Shown here: in pieces, positions 17,159 through 25,691 of the stretch | Position numbering within the stretch: position 1 is the stretch's first letter | How the letters are laid out: every line of letters starts with the position of its first letter | NCBI RefSeq assembly: GCF_007483665.1 | Contig: NZ_VIQO01000012.1 | Span: 186,001 to 250,000 of the forward strand | Reading direction: 5' to 3' | Source of the DNA: Catellatospora sichuanensis | GTDB lineage: Bacteria > Actinomycetota > Actinomycetes > Mycobacteriales > Micromonosporaceae | Length of the DNA: 64,000 nt | Notes under the pieces: model-generated | Told to the model about the DNA's origin: nothing | What the model saw: the letters and a program-made list of their open reading frames with translations, nothing else | The model's database searches: none | Translations under genes and position numbers: made by a program

Positions 17159-20100
17159 CTAATCCTGGCCGAGCCGTGATTCAACGGTGCCCGATCGCCG
17201 AGACGGGAGGCCCTTCGCCGTCGACGTGTCGCGCTCGATGATCTGATCGAGGATCGTGGTGTAGTGGTGTCGTCGGTCCGGGCGGGCGTGGCCGGCCGCG
17301 TGCCTGAGCGCCGGGGCCGCCGAAGGTCCGAGATGGACGAGACCGGTGGCGGCGGTCCTGCGGACAGCGGTGTGCGGGTGTGTGAGCAGGCCGACGATCG
17401 CGGGGATCGCGGGCTTGTAGGCCCCGTGGCTGAGGGTGTCGATCGCTGAACGGACCACATCGGGTTCGGGGTCGTCGAGCAGGACCGCGGTGTGGCGCAG
17501 GTAGGTGGGGCGGTCCAGGAGCTTGCGGGCGATGCGATGGCTGTGCAGGCGGATTCTGGCGTCGGGGTGGTGGAGCAGTCCGGCCAGCAGGTTCTCGAGT
17601 TCGGGGTCTGAATCGGTGGTCGGCCTGACCCGGGACGGGCGGTCGTCCTCGTGCGCCTCGGCGAGGCGGGTGAGCGCGCGGCGGACCTGTTCGGTGTGGC
17701 CGGTGCGGATCAGGTCCAGTAGTTCGTGCCGTGATGGAACGGACATCGCGTGGCCCGGGGTCGGCTGCGGTCGCTCGCGTAGCGCCGAGAGCCGAGCGGA
17801 GTCGCTGTCGGCACCGTCGGGATGGCGTAGTGGGCCGTCCACGAGGGTGAGTTTGTCGGCGAGGTCGTCGCGTCCTTCGGCGCGCAGCCGTTCGCGGGTT
17901 TCGTCCAGTGCCGGGGTGCGCAGCAGGGGCCAGCCAGCGATCAGGTCGAGGAAACCCCAGGCCCCGGCGTCGAGCCGTGCGCGAAGGCTTTCCGCGAGGA
18001 CGTCGGCGAACTCGGGAGCCCGGCGCAGCGCACGTTCGGCGGCGGCGCGGGTGGCGGGTCCGCCGCACTCCCACCATTCCAGCAGCAGCGGCAGTAGGCG
18101 GTGCAGGTCGGACGGGTCGAGATGGAACGCCACGCGGGCAGCCCGTTCGCGCACGGGGTCGGCGATGGTCCGCAGCTCGGTTTCGTCGATGCTGGTCAGC
18201 ACTCGTGCGAGGTCGGCGTTGATCGCGACGTCGGCACGTCCGTACAGGAACGCGTGGAGCACGTCGCGGCCGGTATCCGGTTCGGGCCACTCGCGCAGCG
18301 CCGCAGCCGCGGCGTCACGACGGCTGGCGGTGGGTGCGTCGAGCATGGCGAGCAGGCGTACGCGTTGCGCGGCCGAGCGTGGCTGGTCGAGGTCGCCGTC
18401 GTGCGGGGCCCGTGGCCCGGGGGTGGCCTGGTGGGCTTGCTCGGCGAGGGTCCAGGGCGGTGCGTCGACGGGCTGGAGGGCTTCCATCCAGTCCAGCATC
18501 GTGCTGCGGGCGTCCCGGTGTGCCGACGGGAACGCGTCGATCAGCGCGTCGAGGCGGGCGCGTGACGGGAGCGTGTGGTCGTCGCGGGAGCGGAAGTCGT
18601 GCAGGGCGTCCGGGGTGCGTACGGCGGCTTCGAGCCGGAGCCGCCAGGCCGCGGCCTCGCCGGACGCGGGTGTGGCGGTGACGGCGAAGGCGTCGCGTAG
18701 TGTCGCGATCTCGGCGGCCCAGGGGTCGGGGCCCAGCCGGGCGGCGGTGAGGGCCTGCTCGACGTCGGCGCGGGTCAGCACTGCGCCGCACCGGCGGAGC
18801 AGTGCCAGCGGTGACCGATGCCCGGCCGCGGTGGGCGCGAGGGCGCGCAGCCGGGCCGCGACGTCGAGTGCCAGGGCGGCGTGCAGGGTCGGCGCGACCG
18901 CCTCGAGTACCGCGAGGAGACGGTCCCGGTCGTCGCCGGTGGCGTCGGACAGGGCGGCGGTCAGTGTCCGGACCGCCCGGGCGAAGGTCACGATCTCGTC
19001 GGCCGGCCATGGCGCGGGGCAGAGCCGCAGGGTCAGCCGCAGCGTGGCCGGTCGCGTGGCCGCCTCGGCGCCGGCCAGGTGGAGCCAGTCGGCCAGCATC
19101 GGTCGTAGCCGGGTGAGCTGGTCGGCACTCAGGTGCTCGGGCTGCCGTTCATGTCTGTCCACGATCCGCTGGGCGGTCTCGATGTGCCAGCCGTCGCGCA
19201 CCAGTGTGTCGACGTCCTCGCCGGACGGACCGCCGCCGGTCGGCGTCCGGCTGGCCGGCGTTGCGATGCCGTGTGCCGCCAGCTGCGCGGCCAGGTCCTC
19301 CACCGTCCCGGCGGCGAGCCTGACCCGGCCTGCGGCGACCAGTGCGAGCAGCGCCGGCGTGACCGGGGAGCCCTGCTGTGCCAGGGCGTCGACCGCGCGC
19401 GCCGACAGCATCCCGCCGAGCCCGTCGAGCAGCAGCCTGCGGGGCCGCTCGTCGTCGGCCTGTTCGGCGGCCGCGAGGACCGTGGCGGCGTACGCGTCGC
19501 CGAGGATCGCCCGGAGTGCCTCGATGAGCGTGGCGCGCAGGCCCGGGTTGTCGTGGTGGCCGAGCCAGAACAGCAGCTTCGGCACCACCGCGGGCGTACC
19601 GGCGTGCACCAGGACCGCGGCGGCGGTCTTCTTGATGTTCATGGTGGGGTGATCCAGGCACGCCGCGACCGCCGGCGCGGCCCAGTGCGCCCGGACGTGG
19701 CCGAGCGCGAGCAGCGCCTGCCGGACGGTCTGCCCGTCGCGAGCGGCGGTCAACGCGATCAGGCTCGCCGACAGCGCCTCGGCGTCCTCACCGGTCGCAT
19801 CGGCGGCCAGCAGCGCGATCACGTGCTTGCGGACGTGGCGGTCACGGTGGCGCAGCAGCCGGTGCACCCGGGCGCGGGTGCCGGCATATGGGGCCCGTAG
19901 CAGCAGGGCGAGCAGGACGGCCTGCTCGCCGGCGGACAGGCCGGGGCGATCGAGCAGGTCCAACGCCATCGTCGCGACGAGCGCGTGGCCGGCCTCGCGG
20001 GCGTCGGCGGCCTCGCGCAGGCAGAACGGTCGTAGCCTGCCGCGGTCGTGGAGCCGGCCGCCGAGCGCGTGAATCGCGGTCACGACCTCGTCGGGCACGG

Positions 20101-21868
20101 CGGGTTCGCCCGCGGGCGGCCCGTCCGAGCGCCCGGCGTCGGCGGGTCGGGTGGCGCCCGGCTCCCACGACGCCGCGAGGTCCGCCACGATCCGCAGCAG
20201 GAGGTCGGCGATGGTCGCCAGGGTGGCCGCGTCGCCGTTGCGGGCCAGCGCCAGCAGCGCCGCCGCCGGGTCGTCCGGGTCGAAGTCGGCGCCCAGCAGC
20301 GCCAGTTCGCGTCGGTCGGGTGCACCGAGGTCGGCCGCGATCCGGCGGGGAACGTCGCGGGGGTCGAGGCGGGCCAGGATCGCGGCTCGCCGGTCGGGAT
20401 CGTCGGTGAGGTGCCACAGCAGTTCCAGCGCCCGATGGCGGACCGGCCGCAGGTGGGGCGCGATGACGCCGGCCGTGGCGGCGCCGCCCGGCGGGGTCAG
20501 GCCGAGCCCTTCCTGCAGCACGGCCACGGTCCGCTGACCGCCGACGGCCTCCAACGTGTGCAACGCCGCGGCCGGTGCCTGCGGCAAGGCGCCGACGACC
20601 GCGGCCTCGGCCGGGGCGTGGCGCAGCGCCCGGATCGCGGCCAGGAAAGGCTCCGGACGAGAGGTCGCGGGCAGCACACCGGCGATCGTGTCGCCCACCG
20701 GAAGGTCGCCGCTTCCCTGCCGGGCAAGCTCGACCAGCAGCGCCAGCCGCCGCGGCCACCTCGCGTCGTCGGCATCCTCGACCACCAGCGCGTCGAACGC
20801 CGCACGCCGACACGTGAACATGATCGTGGCGGCCTCCGCCGCGGAAACGGTGTGGTCGGCGAGCGCGAGGTCCACGATGGCCGCCGCCTCTCCACCGGCC
20901 GGGAAGAGGCCGCGCCGGTGCATCGCCCGCAGACACGCGACGACAGGCCCGCCGAGCAGCAACGGGTCGGTCGCGGCGGTCGCCACGAGTGCGCGGATGT
21001 CTTCGCGTCCGGCCAGGTTCCCCAGCGCCTGCAGCGCCCGCTGCCGCGACCGCGGCGGCATCGCGGTGTCTTCGACGACGTCGCGCAGGAGGTCACCGTG
21101 TCCGTGACGGGTCGCGGCCGCGAGCGCGGCATCGATCACCTCGGGCGCCGGTGACGGCACACCGGCTGAGAGGAACGGTTGCAGCCTCTCCCGGCGCAGC
21201 GGGGCGAGCGCGGCCCACGGCTCGGCGAGCTCCTGCAGCGCTGCGGCGGCCACGCCAACGGAAGCGAGCAGCCTGCCGATGTGCTCGCGGGCTCGGGCCG
21301 GGGCCAGCAGCGCGGTGTGCAGCCCTTCGCGGGCCAGCCGCAGCGCCTCGCCCTGGAGCACCCGGTCACCGCTGGCGGCCAGCTCACCGACCAGCTCGTC
21401 GAGCTGGTCGGTGTCGGCGGCGGCGATCCCGGCCACGGCCTGGAAGAGCAGCTCGCCCGCCGGTTCGTGGCGGACCGTGGCCGGCTGGTGGGAGACCTCG
21501 GCCCGCAGCCAGGCGAGCTGCACGCGGACCGGCAGACCGGCCGCACGCCACTGCGGCCGGCGGTGCTGGGGGACGTGGCGCCAGAGCTGCTGATGGAGGC
21601 CGGCCAGGAGGAACGCCGTCTCCGGCGGGTCGTCCAGGGTCGTCGGCAGCAGCTCGGCGAGTTCGGCCGCCTCGGATTCCGCGGTGCCCGGTTCAGCGAT
21701 CCGCGCGCCCAGCAGGTCCAGGCCCAGATGCCGCAGCAGCGGGTCTTCGTGACGGACGAGCAGCTTCACGACTGCCGGCGTGCAGTCCTGCGCACCGAGG
21801 TGGCCGGTGAGCCAGCCGAGGTCGCCACGCCGCACCGCGGCCCGAATCGGCTCGCTCACTGCTGTCAT
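17159..21868 (-). CDS. Giant HEAT-repeat protein
   Basis: A 1569-residue protein built almost wholly of alpha-helical HEAT-like repeats. Clear examples are near residues 45-60 (LLVRHEDPLLRHLGLDLLGA), 640-700 (HRLLRHRDRHVRKHVIALLAAD, CLDHPTMNIKKTAAAVLVH) and the C-terminal end (LLHHPDARIRLHSHRIARKLL, LLDDPEPDVVRSAIDTLSHG, LLTHPHTAVRRTAATGLVHLG). No catalytic domain, signal or membrane span is visible. Such proteins act as scaffolds or as predicted immunity or stress factors in actinomycetes; the role here is unknown. The ATG at 21868 opens the gene, with only a weak upstream site. Confidence 0.75.
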   Translation of the reverse strand: MTAVSEPIRAAVRRGDLGWLTGHLGAQDCTPAVVKLLVRHEDPLLRHLGLDLLGARIAEPGTAESEAAELAELLPTTLDDPPETAFLLAGLHQQLWRHVPQHRRPQWRAAGLPVRVQLAWLRAEVSHQPATVRHEPAGELLFQAVAGIAAADTDQLDELVGELAASGDRVLQGEALRLAREGLHTALLAPARAREHIGRLLASVGVAAAALQELAEPWAALAPLRRERLQPFLSAGVPSPAPEVIDAALAAATRHGHGDLLRDVVEDTAMPPRSRQRALQALGNLAGREDIRALVATAATDPLLLGGPVVACLRAMHRRGLFPAGGEAAAIVDLALADHTVSAAEAATIMFTCRRAAFDALVVEDADDARWPRRLALLVELARQGSGDLPVGDTIAGVLPATSRPEPFLAAIRALRHAPAEAAVVGALPQAPAAALHTLEAVGGQRTVAVLQEGLGLTPPGGAATAGVIAPHLRPVRHRALELLWHLTDDPDRRAAILARLDPRDVPRRIAADLGAPDRRELALLGADFDPDDPAAALLALARNGDAATLATIADLLLRIVADLAASWEPGATRPADAGRSDGPPAGEPAVPDEVVTAIHALGGRLHDRGRLRPFCLREAADAREAGHALVATMALDLLDRPGLSAGEQAVLLALLLRAPYAGTRARVHRLLRHRDRHVRKHVIALLAADATGEDAEALSASLIALTAARDGQTVRQALLALGHVRAHWAAPAVAACLDHPTMNIKKTAAAVLVHAGTPAVVPKLLFWLGHHDNPGLRATLIEALRAILGDAYAATVLAAAEQADDERPRRLLLDGLGGMLSARAVDALAQQGSPVTPALLALVAAGRVRLAAGTVEDLAAQLAAHGIATPASRTPTGGGPSGEDVDTLVRDGWHIETAQRIVDRHERQPEHLSADQLTRLRPMLADWLHLAGAEAATRPATLRLTLRLCPAPWPADEIVTFARAVRTLTAALSDATGDDRDRLLAVLEAVAPTLHAALALDVAARLRALAPTAAGHRSPLALLRRCGAVLTRADVEQALTAARLGPDPWAAEIATLRDAFAVTATPASGEAAAWRLRLEAAVRTPDALHDFRSRDDHTLPSRARLDALIDAFPSAHRDARSTMLDWMEALQPVDAPPWTLAEQAHQATPGPRAPHDGDLDQPRSAAQRVRLLAMLDAPTASRRDAAAAALREWPEPDTGRDVLHAFLYGRADVAINADLARVLTSIDETELRTIADPVRERAARVAFHLDPSDLHRLLPLLLEWWECGGPATRAAAERALRRAPEFADVLAESLRARLDAGAWGFLDLIAGWPLLRTPALDETRERLRAEGRDDLADKLTLVDGPLRHPDGADSDSARLSALRERPQPTPGHAMSVPSRHELLDLIRTGHTEQVRRALTRLAEAHEDDRPSRVRPTTDSDPELENLLAGLLHHPDARIRLHSHRIARKLLDRPTYLRHTAVLLDDPEPDVVRSAIDTLSHGAYKPAIPAIVGLLTHPHTAVRRTAATGLVHLGPSAAPALRHAAGHARPDRRHHYTTILDQIIERDTSTAKGLPSRRSGTVESRLGQD

Positions 21869-21991
21869 GCCGCCCGATGTTAGTGCGTCGGGTGATCGCC
21901 TCCGGTCCGGCCGACCTGAGGTGTCCAGGGAGCACCGTGCCGCGGCGACAGCACCGCGTGCCTTGACCGGATGAAGGGGCCGGTGTCCCCG

Positions 21992-22084
21992 TCATGCCCG
22001 CGCTCCGGCCAGGAGGTGGCGTGCCATGACGATGCGCTGGATCTGGTTGGTTCCCTCGTAGATCTGCGTGATCTCGGCAACCAT
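21992..22084 (-). pseudogene. Acyl-CoA dehydrogenase C-terminal scrap
   Basis: Reading the minus strand from 22084 gives MVAEITQIYEGTNQIQ followed by RIVMARHLLAGARA and a stop. This is the highly conserved last helix of acyl-CoA dehydrogenases. Upstream of AEITQIYEG the same frame has no dehydrogenase homology, so only about the last 28 codons survive. The break lies near 22083. The rest of the 21869-22307 gap holds two short perfect inverted repeats (ATTAC-N5-GTAAT at 22138-22152 and AAGCG-N3-CGCTT at 22174-22186) and no gene. Confidence 0.7.
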
Positions 22085-22307
22085 GTGCCCTGACCAGCAA
22101 AAATGCTCAGCTCGGACGGCCCCAGCACTGGCCCAGCATTACGCGAGGTAATCATGCGACTACCCTGGCGCGGAAGCGTAGCGCTTGCCAGCGTCGTCAC
22201 CGGGCTGGGCCCGATAGTCCTATGACGTCGGAGCGGCCCTTCCAACCCCGGAGACTCTGATGTGCTGATGTCCTACCCGGCGGGCAGGATGGGCGCGGGA
22301 GGTACAG

Positions 22308-22706
22308 ATGACCGACATCGCGGACGTTCCACCCGCCGTTGTGGGCCGGCTCCGGGTGATCTGCGGGGAACTGCCCGAGGCGTACGAGGAGCCGGCGTGG
22401 ATCGGCCTGCGGTGGCGGATTCGCCGGCGGACGTTCCTGCACGTCTACGCCACCGACGAGAGGCGGTCGGCGTACATCGATCTGGACGATCCGGCCATCC
22501 TGATGACCTTCCGGGCGCCGCCCGCGGAGTTGGCCGCGCTGGCGCATGCCGGCCCTCCGTTCTTCCGGGCCGACTGGGCTGTGAATGTCGTGGGAATGGT
22601 GCTGGACGACGAGACGGACTGGGCCGAGGTTGCCGAGCTGGTGACGGACAGCTATCGCGTGCAGGCGCCCCGCCGCCTCGCGTTCCGGCTGAAGGCAGGT
22701 GGATGA
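22308..22706 (+). CDS. MmcQ/YjbR family protein
   Basis: A 132-residue protein of the YjbR (double wing, CyaY-like fold) family. It has AYEEPAWIGLRWRIRRRTFLHVYA, a central ILMTFRAPPAE and the C-terminal DWAEVAELVTDSYRVQAPRRL, which is the most conserved part of the family. Function is unknown for most members; DNA binding has been suggested. The ATG at 22308 follows a GGGAGG site. It is a single gene next to a transposase fragment. Confidence 0.8.
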   Translation: MTDIADVPPAVVGRLRVICGELPEAYEEPAWIGLRWRIRRRTFLHVYATDERRSAYIDLDDPAILMTFRAPPAELAALAHAGPPFFRADWAVNVVGMVLDDETDWAEVAELVTDSYRVQAPRRLAFRLKAGG

Positions 22707-22758
22707 ACCGCCGGCTACCTCCCCACGTTGCCGCTTATCCAGGAAGGTCATTCAGAAG

Positions 22759-23298
22759 TCATCCCCAGGCTCGATAGATCTCCAGCATGGTGACGGTCCG
22801 TAGTATGTCGGGGAAGTCGTGCATGATCCGGTGGTAGCCGGTCTTGAGGATCTTCCACGACTTCAGATGCGCGATGGCGCGTTCGACGGCTGCCCGGATG
22901 CGGTCGACCGAGCGGTTGTACGCCTTCTGGCCGTCGGTGAGTTCTCCGCCGCGTGGCTTGCGGTCCGGGGTGATCATGCCGATGCCCCGGTAGCCGCCGT
23001 CGCCGGTCATGCCCGGCCCGCCTGGCGCATAGTGGCCCGACCACCGTTCGGCGAGGCCGGAGACGAAGAACGCCGCCGCGTCGTGGCGGGCGCCGGGGAC
23101 GGGATCGCCCGCGTCCGCGACCCGCCCGTCCAGATCCGCGACGACCTGCACGTTCTGTCCGCACAGGTGCTTCTTGCCGGAGTACAGCCCGTCATGGCCC
23201 TTGCGTTCGCCGACCGGGGCGACGAACCCGTCGACCAGGACACCCTCGCGCTGGGCTTGAGCGTGCCGCATCGCGAGATCGCCGTCCATTGCCGGGAC
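22759..23298 (-). mobile_element. 5'-truncated IS5-type transposase (DDE_Tnp_4)
   Basis: The frame encodes the C-terminal 60 percent of a DDE transposase: VDGFVAPVGERKGHDGLYSGKKH, ADAGDPVPGARHDAAAF, GDGGYRGIGMITPDRK and RSVDRIRAAVERAIAHLKSWKIL, ending with YRAWG and a stop at 22759. The glutamate of the DDE triad fits AAVERAI. The N-terminal third is missing because the 832-bp DinB repeat begins at 23299, exactly where the transposase frame is cut. The element is therefore inactive. No terminal inverted repeat could be paired. Confidence 0.75.
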
Positions 23299-24130
23299 GC
23301 GCTTTCACTCGGTTCGGGTATCGGCCTCGAGCACGGTGAGGTCGCGCACCGCGTACCGGTGATGCTCGGCCTCTTCCTTGAACACGACGCTGAGGCAGCG
23401 GCGTACGACGTAGTCCTTGTCCGGGTAGGGGTCGGCCGGCTTGCGACCACATACCCGGTCGAGCTCGGCCTCGGTGAGCTCGTCGACGACCCGGCGCATC
23501 GTGGCCATGCGGGCGAGCCGCGGCGCGAGTACCTCGTCGAGCGTCGGGGTGGCATCGAGGGTGAGCCCGAGGAGCTTCGCCAATGCTTCGGCCGGCATCC
23601 CGCCGCCAGGAAGGCCCAACGAGTGGTGCGGCGCATCCTCCTCGAGCACGGCGTTGCCGATCCAGGCATCACTGGCCATCAGCAGATGCCGCTGCGTCTC
23701 GACGAACGACCACTCGCCGTCGACCTGCTCGTTCAGCTTCGCCTCGGGTAGGCGCCTGGCACGGTCGAGCGTCTCCTCCCACTGCTTCTCGATGGCATCC
23801 CAAGCAGCCCGGTATTCGGCGGCGGACGTGGCCTCACGGGCCAGCACCCGGTTGGGATGCAACCGGTCGAGCTCGGCCTCGACATAGGCGGTCACGTCGA
23901 CGTCATTGACAACGACACGCTCGAAGCCGCCACCGAGGGAGACGTTACCCCCATAGCAGTCCACAATCTTCAGGCCGGTGACGTCGCAATCGCGAATCTC
24001 GAGACCAGAGAGATCGCACAGATGGATGCGGGCACCACGGAACTGGTCACCTTGGGTGTACTCAGCAGGCATCGGGACAGTTTCCCGTATCCATCCCGCC
24101 CCCGCAAGTGAATGGCACAACGTGAGGGTT
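23299..24130. repeat. 832-bp direct repeat, left copy
   Basis: Bases 23299-24130 match 57900-58731 at a constant offset of 34601 with only two substitutions that I could find (a g/a near 23390 and a g/a near 24099). Both copies lie in the same orientation. Left boundary: a transposase fragment here, an IS remnant at the right copy. Right boundary: the A-domain gene here, a promoter region at the right copy. No terminal inverted repeats or transposase lie within the repeat. Confidence 0.9.
23305..24072 (-). CDS. DinB-family protein with short pentapeptide-like N-terminus (copy 1)
   Basis: The 255-residue product starts MPAEYTQGDQFRGARIHL and carries a few pentapeptide-type turns (LSGLEIRDCDVTGLKIVDC) in the first 50 residues. 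A DinB_2-like four-helix domain follows, with WSFVETQRHLLMASDAWI and a C-terminal EEAEHHRYAVRDL histidine pair. DinB-like proteins are often metal-dependent thiol-transferases (mycothiol-dependent in actinomycetes); activity here is inferred only from fold. It lies entirely within the repeated 832-bp unit and is duplicated at 57906-58673. The ATG at 24072 is followed by perfect homology in both copies. Confidence 0.7.
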   Translation of the reverse strand: MPAEYTQGDQFRGARIHLCDLSGLEIRDCDVTGLKIVDCYGGNVSLGGGFERVVVNDVDVTAYVEAELDRLHPNRVLAREATSAAEYRAAWDAIEKQWEETLDRARRLPEAKLNEQVDGEWSFVETQRHLLMASDAWIGNAVLEEDAPHHSLGLPGGGMPAEALAKLLGLTLDATPTLDEVLAPRLARMATMRRVVDELTEAELDRVCGRKPADPYPDKDYVVRRCLSVVFKEEAEHHRYAVRDLTVLEADTRTE

Positions 24131-25684
24131 GCGTACTGCGTCCGGGTGGGAGAGTGCGGGATCGAGCATCTTGGCGAGCGCTCGACGATCGATCTTGCCC
24201 GCGCGGTTGAGAGGCATCTCGTCCAGCCAGACGTAGACGCGTGGAATCATCGGCGCGGGTAGCCAACTACCCAGTTGGCTCGTGAGCAGCTCGTCGGGTC
24301 GCCGTTCGCCGACCAGATAGGCGACGATGGCCGCGCCGCCCGGGGTGTCCTCGCGCAACAGTGCCGCCGCGTCGACCACGCCTCGGCATGCGCGCAGGTT
24401 GTGCTCCACCTCGCCGATCTCGACCCGGTACCCACTGATCTTGATCTGGTCGTCGATTCGGCCGACGTACACGTAGTTCCCGTCCGGCTGAAGCCGAACG
24501 TTGTCCCCGGTGGCGTACATGCGCTCGCCGGGCCTCTCGGCGAACGGGTCCGGGAGGAACGAGGCCGCCGTGCGGCCGGGACGGCCGAGATAGCCTCTGG
24601 CAAGACCGGCACCGGCCAGGTACATCTGGCCGGTGTCGCCGGCCGGGACGGGGTTCAGCTCCTCGTCGAGGACATAGGTTCGCACGTTGCGGATCGGGCG
24701 CCCGATGGGGACCCACTGCGGGGTCGAGGCGTCGCAGGGATACCACGTCGCGGCCACCGAGGCCTCGGTCGGGCCGTAGCCGTTGTGGACGACCAGCGAG
24801 TCGTTGCTGCCCAGGTCCGGCCCGTCGAGTTGGGACCCGCCGGTGATGACCAGGCGCACGCCGGCCGCGGCCAGCCGGGGAAGCAGGGACGTCCCGTACG
24901 GCCCGAGCACCGCGGCCGGGACTTCCAGCGCGGTCACGCCGAGCGCGCGGACGGTGCGCAGGATGCGGTTGGCGGGCAGGTCGCCGCCGTCGGCGATGGC
25001 GACGCAGGCGCCGAAGCAGAGCGGCATCAGGCAGTCGTGCATGGTGCTGTCCACGGTGAGCGCGGTCGTCCACAGCATCACGTCGTCGGTCCTGATCAGG
25101 TCGATGTCCTCGAACGAGGCGATGATCAGGTTCAGGAGGCCTTCGTGCGGCACGCCGACGATCTTGGGCCGCCCGGTCGAGCCCGACGTGGTGAGCGCGT
25201 ATGCCAGGTCGAGCGGCCTCGGCGAGGGGAGCTCCGTGGCGGCGGGGCTGTCGGGGCTGTCGTGGCCCGTCTGCGGGCCGGTTACGTCAATGAGCTGGGC
25301 GTCGGGCAGCCAGTCGACCGGCGCGGTAGCAAGGACGCGTCCGCAGCCGACGTCGTCGAGCACCCCGCGATTGCGCAGCGGCGGATCGTCGGGGTTCATC
25401 GGCAGACACGCCGCGCCGCTTCGCAGGATGGCGACGATGCCGATCAACGCGGCCGGGCATTGCCGCGCGATGAGACCGACGATCGGTCCGGCGTCGTCGG
25501 CCACCAGCCGCCGCGCAAGTCGCGCCGACAGCCGATCGAGCTCGGCATAGGTCCACGAGCGTGCCGAGGTCCGGATGGCCGTGGCCGCCGGCCGGTCGCG
25601 AAACTGGCGCTCCAGGAGATCGACCAGGGTCCGTGCACCCGCGGTCCGGGCCGACCGTCGAGAATCCTGCACCGCAAGTACCAC
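24062..25684 (-). CDS. Stand-alone NRPS adenylation domain with repeat-derived tail
   Basis: The 540-residue protein is one adenylation domain: A3 [11 protein letters not shown]4 region LTVDSTMHDC, A5 NGYGPTEASV, A7 YATGD, A8 GRIDDQIKISGYRVEIGEVE and A10 NRAGKIDRR with the catalytic lysine at residue 497. It would activate an amino or aryl acid as AMP ester for a separate carrier. By hand alignment the specificity positions read about D-S-H-E-I-G-G-V-A-K, which I cannot match to a known code. Residues 519-540 come from the 832-bp repeat, so the native 3' end, possibly with a carrier domain, was replaced. It lies 7 bases downstream of the large NRPS gene. Confidence 0.85.
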   Translation of the reverse strand: MVLAVQDSRRSARTAGARTLVDLLERQFRDRPAATAIRTSARSWTYAELDRLSARLARRLVADDAGPIVGLIARQCPAALIGIVAILRSGAACLPMNPDDPPLRNRGVLDDVGCGRVLATAPVDWLPDAQLIDVTGPQTGHDSPDSPAATELPSPRPLDLAYALTTSGSTGRPKIVGVPHEGLLNLIIASFEDIDLIRTDDVMLWTTALTVDSTMHDCLMPLCFGACVAIADGGDLPANRILRTVRALGVTALEVPAAVLGPYGTSLLPRLAAAGVRLVITGGSQLDGPDLGSNDSLVVHNGYGPTEASVAATWYPCDASTPQWVPIGRPIRNVRTYVLDEELNPVPAGDTGQMYLAGAGLARGYLGRPGRTAASFLPDPFAERPGERMYATGDNVRLQPDGNYVYVGRIDDQIKISGYRVEIGEVEHNLRACRGVVDAAALLREDTPGGAAIVAYLVGERRPDELLTSQLGSWLPAPMIPRVYVWLDEMPLNRAGKIDRRALAKMLDPALSHPDAVRNPHVVPFTCGGGMDTGNCPDAC

Positions 25685-25691
25685 CTATCGA

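Noticed and set aside
17505-19652. 715-residue plus-strand frame antisense to the HEAT-repeat gene
   Set aside because: Ser/Arg/Ala-rich composition typical of antisense shadow frames. The minus-strand frame is full of HEAT repeats.
23299-24130. Idea that the 832-bp repeat is an insertion sequence
   Set aside because: It contains no transposase and I find no terminal inverted repeats or target-site duplication. It is better described as a duplicated gene segment.
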